Positions 35,632 through 44,095 of a stretch of DNA of 61,390 nucleotides are shown one piece after another. Where the stretch lies: NCBI RefSeq assembly GCF_947166265.1, contig NZ_CAMVDO010000019.1, positions 1 through 61,390 on the forward strand, given 5' to 3'. The notes beneath the pieces were generated by a model, which worked only from the letters and a program-made list of their open reading frames with translations, ran no database searches and was not told the origin of the DNA. This DNA comes from an uncultured Fibrobacter sp. Lineage in GTDB: Bacteria > Fibrobacterota > Fibrobacteria > Fibrobacterales > Fibrobacteraceae. A program made the translations under genes and the position numbers. Each line of letters starts with the position of its first letter. Position 1 is the first letter of the stretch.

Positions 35632-35742
35632 GAATGTACCTCCACAAAAAAAAGACGTGCATATTATTAACACGCTTTTTTCAGGGAGCCACGAGCCTTT
35701 TTTGATGTAAAATTTTCAATACAAAGAAAAAGGATGCAAAAA

Positions 35743-36681
35743 CTAGAGCAAATCCCTTTTCTTCAGGTCGTCCATCAGGGATCCCGGCATCCAGCCCCTG
35801 AGCGCCTCGTATTTCGGGTCGTCAAGCTTCTTGCGCCACGCCGCGGCCCTTTCCTTGTCGCCCTTGTCGTTGTAGATACGGATCAGGTTCAGCACGGAAC
35901 ACCAGTAGCGGATACTCTTGCCGGTGCGCTCCAGGTAGGAGGCGGCACTCTTCTCGTAAATCTTCGCGGACTCGTCGTAGCGCTTTAAGCGGTAGAGCAT
36001 ATCCGCCTTTATCTGCAACATCACAGGGTGCCCCGGTGCGCGCGAAAGCCCGCGCTCGGCAAGCTTAAGACCCGTCGAAAAGTCTTCCTTGTCGTAGTGC
36101 ATCCAAATAAGCGGCGTGAGAAACAGCGGCCAGAAACGCTCGGACTTTTTCGAAGCGCTGTCGAGCGTGGCAAGGTAAAGTTCGCGGTTGTCGGACTTGA
36201 ACGGAACCCAGCTGAAGCTCTTGTCGATGTAGTAGGCGTATATGGCAAAGAAAGCGCGCGCCTCGAGTTCCTCGGATTCCTCGAAAGCCTTCGCCGCAGA
36301 ACGCGTCGTCATGGCACCCTTCACGGAATGTCCGGTTTCCCCCTGCACAAAGCCGATTTCAAACCGACGCAGGGCATCCCACAGGCCCTCGGTCTCGCAT
36401 TTCTCGAGTAGCTGGCCCGCCTTCTGCAAGGCCGCCGTATCGCCCTTGTCGTCATAGACGCTGATACGTACAACATTTTCGAGAACACAGCCCGCCGCCT
36501 CGTTTACGGAACGCAGCTTCTTCGCATGCTCCAGGGCATCTCCATAGCGAAGCGCCATCGTCGCAGACGTCGCCTTCACCCACAAATCGTTCTGTTCCGC
36601 CGGCAGCTTGAGCGAAAGATTCTCGCCCGCCCACAAGACGGAAACCGCAACAGAAAAAATCAAAAATACGCGCAAAAACAT
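35743..36681 (-). CDS. Exported TPR-like protein
   Basis: 312 residues with a Sec signal peptide (1-18, ending LWAGEN). The rest is helical with repeating patterns that look like tetratricopeptide repeats, clearest at LKLAERGLSRAPGHPVMLQIKADMLYRLKRYDESAKIYEKS (split over about residues 208-252). TPR proteins scaffold protein complexes in the periplasm. No enzyme domain was seen. It is divergent from the small gene at 37143 across the DnaA-box region. Confidence 0.75.
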   Translation of the reverse strand: MFLRVFLIFSVAVSVLWAGENLSLKLPAEQNDLWVKATSATMALRYGDALEHAKKLRSVNEAAGCVLENVVRISVYDDKGDTAALQKAGQLLEKCETEGLWDALRRFEIGFVQGETGHSVKGAMTTRSAAKAFEESEELEARAFFAIYAYYIDKSFSWVPFKSDNRELYLATLDSASKKSERFWPLFLTPLIWMHYDKEDFSTGLKLAERGLSRAPGHPVMLQIKADMLYRLKRYDESAKIYEKSAASYLERTGKSIRYWCSVLNLIRIYNDKGDKERAAAWRKKLDDPKYEALRGWMPGSLMDDLKKRDLL

Positions 36682-36723
36682 CGGGCTAAAGATAGAAAAA
36701 ATAGCCTCCGCGAAAGCCCCTTA

Positions 36724-36795
36724 TGTTGATAAGTTTTGGATAAATGTCCCCCATAAACACATTATCCACATCGCCAAATGAATCCCCGTGGATAA
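36724..36795. promoter_or_regulatory. Cluster of four DnaA-box-like sites
   Basis: A perfect TTATCCACA lies at 36762-36770 (+). Near matches on the minus strand lie at 36724-36732 (TTATCAACA), 36735-36743 (TTATCCAAA) and 36787-36795 (TTATCCACG). All four fall within 72 bp of a 461-bp intergenic region that continues into AT-rich DNA to 37130, with ATCAACA repeated at 37070-37091. Confidence 0.55.
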
Positions 36796-36832
36796 AAAAT
36801 TGAACCTACAGGGGGGCAGGGCCTCAACTTTT

Positions 36833-36851
36833 TTATTCCAAGTTGGAATAA
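36833..36851. promoter_or_regulatory. 19-bp perfect palindrome, possible operator
   Basis: TTATTCCAA-g-TTGGAATAA lies between the DnaA-box cluster and the AT-rich stretch before the small gene at 37143. Symmetry and length fit a dimeric repressor site. Confidence 0.45.
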
Positions 36852-37142
36852 TCGGCAGCGACCGTTTCAAGGGCATTTTTTCGTACGCACCGTTTTCGTA
36901 ACTCGTTGACATTCAAAACGATACCGTTTCAAAATTCAGGATAACGTTGAAAAACGCCCAAAAAACGCAAAATTACGGAATTATGTTTTTTTCGAAACCT
37001 TTTGCGAACCATATTGCATGAGCACAAAAAAAATTCTATAACTACAACAGGTAATAAACAATATTTCAACAAATCAACAACTAATCAACATGTAAAAGAA
37101 CATTTCACCAGTCATAGCGCGAGTTCTCGCAACGGAGGCCCT

Positions 37143-37361
37143 ATGAAGCTCTTCCACAAAACATCAGCCCTGTCATTCTACATGATCCATTCCGGATTCA
37201 AGGCTTTCAAGGCCCGGGTCAAGGAGGAACTGGACAGCACGGGTGGCGGAAACCTGGACGACCTTCTGGACGACGAGAAACTCCACGCCTACTACAGGAA
37301 CGGCGACTCGCCCGACTACGTCGCGGCAAGCCTCTGGAATCCCGCCCTCGAAGAAGACTGA
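37143..37361 (+). CDS. Small hypothetical protein, 72 residues
   Basis: The ATG at 37143 follows GGAGG at good spacing; codons upstream of it in the same frame are AT-rich and unlike coding sequence. The product starts with a short amphipathic helix (MKLFHKTSALSFYMIHSGFKAFKARVKEEL), then an acidic stretch (DDLLDDEK) and ends SLWNPALEED. No family recognised and no signal peptide assigned. The long AT-rich region with DnaA boxes lies directly upstream. It ends at a bidirectional terminator. Confidence 0.6.
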   Translation: MKLFHKTSALSFYMIHSGFKAFKARVKEELDSTGGGNLDDLLDDEKLHAYYRNGDSPDYVAASLWNPALEED

Positions 37362-37395
37362 ATTTTTAAAAACTCTCTCCTCCTAGAAACAAAAA

Positions 37396-37428
37396 AATTC
37401 CGCAGCGGTGTGCTGCGGAATTTTTTTT
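37396..37428. terminator. Bidirectional terminator between convergent genes
   Basis: ATTCCGCAGC-ggtgt-GCTGCGGAAT has a perfect stem with seven A on the left and eight T on the right, serving both the small gene (+) and the binding-protein gene (-). Confidence 0.9.
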
Positions 37429-37447
37429 AAACCCTTTCGAATAAGCT

Positions 37448-39241
37448 CTACTTCGCAGGGCAGCCTTCGACAGTTTCGAACTTGCCCTTGTTCACGGTCA
37501 CGATCTTCGTGTTCGTGTTCATGCCGCGCTTGAACTTGATTTCGCCGTACACGCCCTGGAAATTCGCCGTATTGTTGATGGCGTTCGTCAGGCTGTTCGG
37601 CTTTTTAGCAAGCGAACTGAAAACGATATTTGCCGCATCGTAGCTGAGGCCACTTACCTTGTCTTCACCGGGTTCATCGCCCCAGCGTTCCTTGAAGTCA
37701 CCCACGAACTTCTTCAGGTTCTCGTTGCCTCCGTCCATGTCCATGGCAGGTACGCTGAAATACGAGCTGTCCACCTGGCGCTTGCCCTGAATCAGAAGTT
37801 CGCGGCCGTACCAGCCCGAAGCACCGAGCAGGACGCCCGATATCTTGTTGAACGCCACCTGGCCCGCCATAAGGCCCGCATCGCCCGGATTGGTCGCCGG
37901 AATAAAGATGCCCGGAATCTCGAACGTGGAATCCTGCATATAGAACTTGCGTTCCTTCGCGTTCACCGCATCGAGGTCGGAGGCGCCCTTGGCGATGTTC
38001 CTGCGGCGGTTCAGCTGCTTAAAGCGCACGTCGCGGAGCAGGCTAAATTCGGTCTTGTAGTCGGGGCGGCCTTCTTCGTAGTTGCGGAAAGCGATAACGC
38101 TTCCGCCACGGCGTTCCACCGCCGAGGTAAAGCTCTGCGACATCGAGGCGCCGTAACCGCCCAACGGGCTGAGCACCGCGAACTCGCGGATAGAAAGGCA
38201 CTTGGTTGCAAAGTCGGCAATGCTTTTCGCGAGGTTGTCCATGGTGATGTTCACCTGGAAAATGTTCGGTCCCATCTTGGCGATACCGTCGTCGGTCGCT
38301 GTCGGGGTAAGCATCGGGATATTCTGGAAATTGCTGCCAAGCCATGCGGCAACGGTTGCGGCAGGCGCACTCATGATGGGGCCCACAACGGCAACCACGC
38401 TATCCTGGTTGATTGCCTGCTGGGTACGGAGAAGCGCCTGGGCGGCATCGGCACGGGTATCGGCCACGCGCAGGTTCACCTTGCCCTTCAGTCCAGCCTT
38501 TTCATGGGCGAGAATCACCCCCTGAATGGCTGCGGCACCGAATTCGGCAAAGTCACCCGACAAGGGCGCAAGCACCAGCACCGTAGGCATACCAGCACCC
38601 TGGCCCTCCAGGGATTCCAGTCCCTTTTCGGCCGTACTCGAAAGATTTTCGGCAACGCCTCCGGCAATCACCTTCTTGTACCAGTAGCGGGCGGCACGGT
38701 AACGCTTGGAGTTCTGGCATTCGCGGCCAATCTGTAGCTGCAGCCAACCAATGATATCCTTGTCGACCGGGTACTTTTCCAACAGCGCCTGCAACTGGTC
38801 CGCCGTCATGAGCGAAGCCGCTATCGTCTGGATAGCCACGTCCTTGGTACGGTTTTTAGCGGCGGGGTTCTTGGTGTAGGCCAGAATGCGGAGCATGGCC
38901 TCTACACCTTCGTAAACGTTCCCCTGTTCGACCGTCACAATGGCATTCGCAAGCTCCATGCGTTCGCGGTAGGCCGAATTCACGTAGTATTCCAGGAAAC
39001 GCGACGAAAGCTTAAGGGCGTCGTCACGCTTGTGTTCGCGCAGGTAGCATTCCGTGAGCATGACCGCGGCCTTTTCGCCTGCGGGCTTGCGGAAATTGGA
39101 CTTGTAGACCTTCGAGAGCGGAGCCACCGCCTCGGCGCACTTGCCGTTCTGGATTAGGGACTTCGCCTGGGCAACTTCATCCTGGGCGAACAAGGCGGTC
39201 GCAAGACCCGCGACCAGTACAAGGGGTAAAAGACTTTTCAT
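37448..39241 (-). CDS. Periplasmic binding protein, LivJ/LpoA type with helical N-terminus
   Basis: 597 residues from ATG 39241; the stop of the nucleotidyltransferase-like gene ends one base upstream, so a longer frame is unlikely. Sec signal peptide 1-20 (ATALFAQDE). An N-terminal helical, TPR-like domain (about 20-215) precedes a type I periplasmic binding fold beginning at VLVLAPLSGDFAEFGAAAIQG, with VVGPIMSAPA and SGLSYDAANIVFSS typical of the leucine-binding family. TPR plus this fold is the plan of LpoA, the activator of penicillin-binding protein 1A. An alternative is a solute receptor. No permease is nearby, which favours the cell-wall role. Confidence 0.72.
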   Translation of the reverse strand: MKSLLPLVLVAGLATALFAQDEVAQAKSLIQNGKCAEAVAPLSKVYKSNFRKPAGEKAAVMLTECYLREHKRDDALKLSSRFLEYYVNSAYRERMELANAIVTVEQGNVYEGVEAMLRILAYTKNPAAKNRTKDVAIQTIAASLMTADQLQALLEKYPVDKDIIGWLQLQIGRECQNSKRYRAARYWYKKVIAGGVAENLSSTAEKGLESLEGQGAGMPTVLVLAPLSGDFAEFGAAAIQGVILAHEKAGLKGKVNLRVADTRADAAQALLRTQQAINQDSVVAVVGPIMSAPAATVAAWLGSNFQNIPMLTPTATDDGIAKMGPNIFQVNITMDNLAKSIADFATKCLSIREFAVLSPLGGYGASMSQSFTSAVERRGGSVIAFRNYEEGRPDYKTEFSLLRDVRFKQLNRRRNIAKGASDLDAVNAKERKFYMQDSTFEIPGIFIPATNPGDAGLMAGQVAFNKISGVLLGASGWYGRELLIQGKRQVDSSYFSVPAMDMDGGNENLKKFVGDFKERWGDEPGEDKVSGLSYDAANIVFSSLAKKPNSLTNAINNTANFQGVYGEIKFKRGMNTNTKIVTVNKGKFETVEGCPAK

Positions 39242-39242
39242 A

Positions 39243-39557
39243 CTAGGATTCCGCAGCGGACTGAACCACTTCGTGTTCTTTCTTGATTTGCTTCTGGAGG
39301 GATTCAGGGAGCTTGGCCCAGTCAATGATATCTACGCGGAAAGGAAGTCCGCTATCGACAAAGGCCTTTTCAATGGCCGTCATGACCTCGAAAGAAAGAG
39401 GCTTTTCGGAAATCACCACCAGTTCCAGTTCCGTATCGGGGGTAAGATCCACACCCGAAACACGAGCACCATGGGCCCAGACTTCCATCCCCTCGAAATG
39501 GAGGGCAAGGATCCGTTGGACCTTTTCCAAATGATCAGATTCTATGCATAAAGCCAT
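39243..39557 (-). CDS. Minimal nucleotidyltransferase-like (MNT) protein, degenerate
   Basis: 104 residues. The pattern WAHGARVSGVDLTPDTELELVV corresponds to the MNT signature GSRARG..SDIDLVV, and FRVDIIDWAKLPESLQKQI matches the family's C-terminal strand and helix. The usual catalytic Asp pair (SDxD) is replaced by DTEL, so nucleotide transfer is doubtful. MNT proteins usually pair with HEPN toxins; here the neighbour is a binding protein one base downstream. A TATATT box (39566-39571 on the minus strand) ends eight bases before the ATG, so translation may start without a leader. Confidence 0.65.
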   Translation of the reverse strand: MALCIESDHLEKVQRILALHFEGMEVWAHGARVSGVDLTPDTELELVVISEKPLSFEVMTAIEKAFVDSGLPFRVDIIDWAKLPESLQKQIKKEHEVVQSAAES

Positions 39558-39668
39558 ATACGTAAAATATAGTTAAATGGGGACTTTCGTAAAAACGGCG
39601 GCGCCCCCTGTTTCCTAAACGAACCAAAAATATGCGCCATTTTAGGGCTGAAACCCCTCCCTTTGTTG

Positions 39669-39674
39669 TATATT
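39669..39674 (+). promoter_or_regulatory. -10 box of the DXS-type gene
   Basis: TATATT, followed by TAGAGAAAA and the AAGGCGG ribosome site of the gene at 39697. No clear -35 was found. Confidence 0.45.
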
Positions 39675-39696
39675 TAGAGAAAAAAGGCGGTACCTT

Positions 39697-41442
39697 ATGC
39701 TGATGGAAAAGATTGCATCCCCTGCTGATGTGAAAAAGATGGACATGGAAACCCTGAGGGCGCTCGCGGCCGAAATCCGCACGGCCTTGATCAACAAGAT
39801 TTCACATTGTGGTGGACACTTGGGACCGAACCTCGGCTTCGTAGATGCCACCATCGCATTGCATTACGTCTTTGAATCGCCCAAGGACAAGATTGTCTAC
39901 GATGTATCTCACCAGAGTTACACGCACAAAATTTTGACCGGACGCGCCGAGGCGTTCCTGAATCCAGACAAATATTGGAGCGTTACGGGCTATACCGAAC
40001 CCTGCGAAAGCGAACACGACCAATTTATGATTGGCCATACTTCGACTTCGGTGAGCTTGGCACTCGGACTTGCAACCGCCCGCGATGTCCTGGGTGAAAA
40101 GGGCAACGTCATCGCCGTCATCGGTGACGGTTCACTCAGCGGCGGCGAAGCATTCGAAGGCCTCGACAACGCTGGCGAATACGCGACGAACTTTATCGTG
40201 GTGGTAAACGATAACGAGATGTCCATCGCCGAAAACCACGGCGGTCTTTACGGAAGCCTCGCGGAACTCCGCGCCACGCAGGGCAAGAGTGAAAACAATT
40301 ACTTCAAGAGCCTCGGCTTTGACTACCTGTATGTAGAACAAGGTAACGACATCGAATCGCTCATCGCCGCGTTCAAGCAAGTGAAAGATTCCACGAAGCC
40401 TGTGGTGGTGCACATCCACACGCTCAAGGGCAAGGGCTACAGCTTTGCCGAAAATTCCAAGGAAGGTTTCCACTGGACAGCGCCTTTTGATATCCCAAGT
40501 GGCGTAGTGGACTGGGGCAGCGGAGAATCTTATGGCGGCATTCTCGGCGAATACCTGATGAAAAAAATCAAGGCGGACCCGAAGGTGGTCGTGATTCACT
40601 CTGCGGTGCCCGCAGGTATCGGGTTCTTTGCAGACCAGCGTAAGGAAGCAGGCAAGCAGTTCATTGATGTAGGCATCGCTGAAGAGCATGCCGTTGCACT
40701 CGCCTCGGGCCTTGCCAAGGGCGGCGCGAAACCCATCTACAGCACTCACGGCACGTTTATCCAACGCACCTATGACCAGCTTTCGCAGGACCTTTGCGCG
40801 AACAACAACCCGGCCACATTGCTCATTACCATGTCCGGTGCCGATGGCATGAACGATACGACGCACCTCTGCATTTTCGACATCCCGATGATGAGCAATA
40901 TTCCAAATCTGGTGTACCTCTGCCCGACATGCGTGGAAGAGGCCATCGCCATGATGGATTACGCCATCGAACAGACGGAACATCCAATGGCTATCCGCAT
41001 TCCAAACGGAGTCGCACACCGGAGTGTAGCATTCGACAAGGATTACTCCAAGCTGAACACGTACAAAGTAGATAAACGCGGAAGCAAGGTCGCCTTGATC
41101 GGTCTCGGCAGCTACTACGCCCTCGCCGAAGAAGCCACAGCGGAACTTGCGAAACAGGGAATCGATGCGACCATCATCAACCCGCGTTTTGCAACGGGCA
41201 TCGATGCCGAAACGCTCACGGAACTATGCACCGACCATCAGGTGATCGTGACACTCGAAAACGGCGTAGTCGATGGCGGCTTCGGCGAAAAAATCGCCCG
41301 ATTCTACGGCAACAGCAACATGCGCGTACTCGTAAAGGGCCTCAAGAAGGAATTCTACGACAAGGTCCCCTACGGGCAGCTCATGGAACGTAACCGCCTC
41401 ACGCCCAAGCAGATTGTGGAAGATATTTTAAATAGACTCTAA
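39697..41442 (+). CDS. dxs: 1-Deoxy-D-xylulose-5-phosphate synthase-type transketolase
   Basis: 581 residues with AAGGCGG before the ATG. DXS joins pyruvate and glyceraldehyde 3-phosphate with thiamine diphosphate in the first step of the MEP isoprenoid pathway. Seen here: GGHLGPNLG near 40, DVSHQSYTHKILTGR near 70, the thiamine motif GDGSLSGGEAFEGLDNAG..VVVNDNEMS near 150, the proton-relay Glu in IAEEHAVALASGLA near 325, and the C-terminal transketolase domain. It is about 40 residues shorter than E. coli Dxs, as in a short group seen in Bacteroidota relatives. It could instead be a related transketolase-like enzyme. Single gene. Confidence 0.75.
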   Translation: MLMEKIASPADVKKMDMETLRALAAEIRTALINKISHCGGHLGPNLGFVDATIALHYVFESPKDKIVYDVSHQSYTHKILTGRAEAFLNPDKYWSVTGYTEPCESEHDQFMIGHTSTSVSLALGLATARDVLGEKGNVIAVIGDGSLSGGEAFEGLDNAGEYATNFIVVVNDNEMSIAENHGGLYGSLAELRATQGKSENNYFKSLGFDYLYVEQGNDIESLIAAFKQVKDSTKPVVVHIHTLKGKGYSFAENSKEGFHWTAPFDIPSGVVDWGSGESYGGILGEYLMKKIKADPKVVVIHSAVPAGIGFFADQRKEAGKQFIDVGIAEEHAVALASGLAKGGAKPIYSTHGTFIQRTYDQLSQDLCANNNPATLLITMSGADGMNDTTHLCIFDIPMMSNIPNLVYLCPTCVEEAIAMMDYAIEQTEHPMAIRIPNGVAHRSVAFDKDYSKLNTYKVDKRGSKVALIGLGSYYALAEEATAELAKQGIDATIINPRFATGIDAETLTELCTDHQVIVTLENGVVDGGFGEKIARFYGNSNMRVLVKGLKKEFYDKVPYGQLMERNRLTPKQIVEDILNRL

Positions 41443-41443
41443 A

Positions 41444-41491
41444 TTGGGTTTTAAAACTACAATTTCTGAATTAAAAACCCATTATAGGGTT
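41444..41491. promoter_or_regulatory. Operator-like sites upstream of hipBA
   Basis: AACCC-attata-GGGTT (41476-41491) is a palindrome 53 bp before hipB, and TAAATTGGGTTTTAAAA (41442-41458) is a related half-site block. Similar sequences recur after hipA. HipB-type repressors bind such sites to autoregulate the operon. Confidence 0.6.
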
Positions 41492-41543
41492 GTTTTATAG
41501 ACAGAAATTTAGTATATTTAAGATAGATATCTAGGAGGTCGAC

Positions 41544-41897
41544 ATGTACAGGGCAACACCGCTTACAGAACAAACCGCTCTCAAAGAGCTTGGCGAACGC
41601 ATCCGTGCGCACCGCGTCGCCCTGGACCTCTCGCGCGAAGCCCTCGCCGAAAAGGCGGGCGTCGGCAAGAATACATTAGTGCGACTCGAAATGGGCCAGA
41701 GCGTAAGCCTCTCGCACCTTGTCAAGGTTCTGTTGCAATTTGGATTTGCAGAATCGCTTGTTAACATTGTTCCCGATTATAGCCGTAGCCCCATGATGCT
41801 CCTCCGCGAATCGCAAAAACTGCCCCAGCGCAAACGTGCCGGTCGCAAGAAGAAGGCTGCCGCCAATGCGCCCTGGGTATGGGGAGAGGATAAATGA
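41544..41897 (+). CDS. hipB: HipB-like XRE antitoxin and repressor
   Basis: 117 residues with a near-perfect GGAGG site. A helix-turn-helix of XRE type spans about residues 12-65 (LGERIRAHRVALDLSREALAEKAGVGKNTLVRLE). The tail after residue 85 is Lys/Arg-rich (QRKRAGRKKKAAANAPW) and probably contacts HipA or DNA. It overlaps hipA by four bases (ATGA). HipB neutralises the HipA kinase and represses the operon through the palindromes around it. Confidence 0.9.
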   Translation: MYRATPLTEQTALKELGERIRAHRVALDLSREALAEKAGVGKNTLVRLEMGQSVSLSHLVKVLLQFGFAESLVNIVPDYSRSPMMLLRESQKLPQRKRAGRKKKAAANAPWVWGEDK

Positions 41898-43183
41898 CCT
41901 CCGTCGAGGTGCAGCTCTGGGGAACGACTGTCGGGGCGCTCTACCAAAAAGAGGGCGACGAATTCGCCTCGTTCGAATACGCTCCAGACTTCGCCCGCAG
42001 TGGCATAGAACCCGCGCCGGTCGCCATGCCCGTACGCAGCGGCGCCATTTACCGTTTTCCGGACCTTTCTCCCGCCACCTTCCATAGGCTGCCGGGGCTT
42101 TTCGTCGATTCCATTCCCGACAAGTTCGGCAACAAGATTATCGACCAGTGGCTTGTCCAGAACGGCAGGGACCCTAAAAGCTTTACCGCGCTCGAACGGC
42201 TCTGCTACACCGGCTCGCGCGGCATGGGCGCACTCGAGTTTTACCCCGTCATCGGTCCCGCCCCCGTCAAGAGCGAACCGCTCGAAATCGAAAGACTTCG
42301 CACCCTTGCGGCAAACATCCTGGACCAGCGCAAAAAAGTGAAGGTCAGGCTCCGCGAAAAAGACGCGTTCGAACAGATTGTCCGTGTCGGGACATCTGCC
42401 GGAGGCGCCCGCGCAAAGGTGCTCATCGCCTATGACGATTCGACGGGGACCGTGCTCTCGGGGCAAGTCCGCGCCCCCGAAGGATACGGCTACTGGCTTC
42501 TAAAATTCGACGACATCGAGAACAACCGCGACAAGGAAAACGCCGACCCGGCAGGTTTCGGGGCACTTGAATACACCTACAGCCAAATCGCAAAAGAAGC
42601 GGAAATCGAAATGACGGAATGCCGCCTGCTGGAAGACGGCGACCATAGGCACTTCATGACGCGCCGCTTCGACCGCACCGAGAACGGCGGCAAACTGCAC
42701 TACCAGTCGCTTACGGCCATCGCGCACTACGACTTCAACATTGCAGGGGCGTACAGCTACGAGCAGGCTTTCGCCATCGCAAGGCAAATCGGGCTTTCCA
42801 CCGCCGACATCGAACAGATGTACCGCAGGGCCGTATTCAACATTTGCGCGAGAAACCAGGACGACCACACGAAAAACATCGGCTTCTTGATGGACAAGCG
42901 CGGCAACTGGTCGCTCGCCCCCGCCTTCGATGTCACCTACGCCTACAACCCCGTCGGCCGCTGGACCGGAACGCACCAGATGACCTTCAACGGCAAACGC
43001 GAAAAATTCACCCTCGACGACTTCAAGGCGGTGGCAAAAAGCGCCGGCCTCGTACAGGGGCGCCACAAGCGCATCCTCGAGCAAGTGCAAGATGCTCTCG
43101 CAGGCTTCAAGAAGCTAGCCAAGGCAAATGACGTCCCCAAGAAACTCGTTCAGGAAGTTGCGAATAATTTAATTAAATTTTAA
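41894..43183 (+). CDS. hipA: HipA-family serine/threonine kinase toxin
   Basis: 429 residues. HipA kinases phosphorylate an aminoacyl-tRNA synthetase, halting translation and inducing dormancy. An N-terminal subdomain (HipA_N, about 1-115) precedes the kinase core. The ATP-binding strand area includes GTSAGGARAK near 165, MTRRFDR near 255, the catalytic loop ICARNQDDHTKN near 318 and the metal-binding APAFDVTYAY near 345, all as in active family members. The operon with hipB lies between dxs and sfsA, two ordinary genes, and is flanked on both sides by similar operator-like sequence, suggesting a movable cassette. Confidence 0.92.
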   Translation: MTSVEVQLWGTTVGALYQKEGDEFASFEYAPDFARSGIEPAPVAMPVRSGAIYRFPDLSPATFHRLPGLFVDSIPDKFGNKIIDQWLVQNGRDPKSFTALERLCYTGSRGMGALEFYPVIGPAPVKSEPLEIERLRTLAANILDQRKKVKVRLREKDAFEQIVRVGTSAGGARAKVLIAYDDSTGTVLSGQVRAPEGYGYWLLKFDDIENNRDKENADPAGFGALEYTYSQIAKEAEIEMTECRLLEDGDHRHFMTRRFDRTENGGKLHYQSLTAIAHYDFNIAGAYSYEQAFAIARQIGLSTADIEQMYRRAVFNICARNQDDHTKNIGFLMDKRGNWSLAPAFDVTYAYNPVGRWTGTHQMTFNGKREKFTLDDFKAVAKSAGLVQGRHKRILEQVQDALAGFKKLAKANDVPKKLVQEVANNLIKF

Positions 43184-43185
43184 AG

Positions 43186-43243
43186 ACCCTAAATTAGGTT
43201 TTTAATGTAAATATTTTAATATAAAGACCTAGATTTGGGTTTT
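43186..43243. promoter_or_regulatory. Operator-like sites downstream of hipA
   Basis: AAAGACCCTAAATTAGGTTTTTAA (43184-43207) and AAAGACCTAGATTTGGGTTTTAAA (about 43222-43245) are near-copies of the upstream hipBA operator blocks. They lie between the convergent ends of hipA and sfsA, where no promoter is expected. Confidence 0.55.
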
Positions 43244-43252
43244 AAATAGACT

Positions 43253-43972
43253 TTACAAAATCAGCGTAATAGGCTTGTCGGCTACGAGACTGTCCGGTGC
43301 AACCTTGCAGTCAATCACAAAAATTTCCACACCCGCCTTTTGGGCATTTCGAAGCGCCTTGCCGAATTCAGGATGGATATTGTCGTCGGGGCCAAAACGC
43401 TTGCATCCCTTCATTTGAATGAGAAACAGAACGCCGCATTCGTAGGAAGTGCCATCTTCGGCGGCCAAACGTTCCGATTTTATGCGGGTCAATTCTGTCA
43501 GGTGCTTAATTCCTCTTTCCGTAGGGGCGTCGGGAAAGGTGGCAAAGCCGTCGTGCTCCAGGGTGACGCCCTTCACTTCCAAAAACATCTTGCGGCCCGC
43601 GAATTCGATGTAGAAATCGAACCGAGAGTTCCCGAAGGTGTATTCAGGGCGAACCAGCTGCAATTTTGGGAAACGCCGCTTGTTTGCTCTAATCCATTCT
43701 GCTGCCACCTTGTTGGGGGCCTGACTGTCCATGTTTACGAGAACAGTGCCTCTAGGCGTAACCTTCTCTACCGCAATCAGGTCATAAGGAGTCTTGCGAG
43801 CGAGATTCGTGGACTGTTCAAGGTAAACAACCGCACCGGGTAACAAAAGTTCCCGGCATCGGCCCGTATTTTTCACATGAACCACGGTCTTTTGCCCCTC
43901 GATGTTCACGTGGGCTATAAAGCGGTTTGGCCGAGAAACGAATGTCGCCTTTACAATTTTTCCGTACTGCAT
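43253..43972 (-). CDS. sfsA: SfsA-family DNA/RNA nuclease-like protein
   Basis: 239 residues from ATG 43972. The frame is open to 44053, but a strong terminator of the next operon occupies 44034-44064, and TATATT lies eleven bases before 43972, so the shorter start is preferred. Family sequences: an OB-fold N-terminus with FIAHVNIEGQ and HVKNTGRCRELLLPG, and a PD-(D/E)XK-like C-terminal domain with RFDFYIE, KMFLEVKGVTL and FPDAPTERGIKHL. SfsA was named for effects on sugar fermentation genes; the fold suggests nuclease activity. Single gene. Confidence 0.93.
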   Translation of the reverse strand: MQYGKIVKATFVSRPNRFIAHVNIEGQKTVVHVKNTGRCRELLLPGAVVYLEQSTNLARKTPYDLIAVEKVTPRGTVLVNMDSQAPNKVAAEWIRANKRRFPKLQLVRPEYTFGNSRFDFYIEFAGRKMFLEVKGVTLEHDGFATFPDAPTERGIKHLTELTRIKSERLAAEDGTSYECGVLFLIQMKGCKRFGPDDNIHPEFGKALRNAQKAGVEIFVIDCKVAPDSLVADKPITLIL

Positions 43973-44033
43973 TGCTTTTAGGGAATATACATCTTTTTCA
44001 GGGATGTTAGGCGAATTTAAATATTCGTCCGAG

Positions 44034-44064
44034 AAAAAACTCCCCGAACGCAAGGGCCGGGGAG
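44034..44064 (-). terminator. Terminator of the radical-SAM operon
   Basis: On the minus strand CTCCCCG (44058-44064) and CGGGGAG (44040-44046) form a 7-bp stem followed by six T. It lies 32 bp after the stop of the B12-radical SAM gene. Confidence 0.8.
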
Positions 44065-44095
44065 AGGTTTACTTGGTCATTAGGAAAATATCTTT

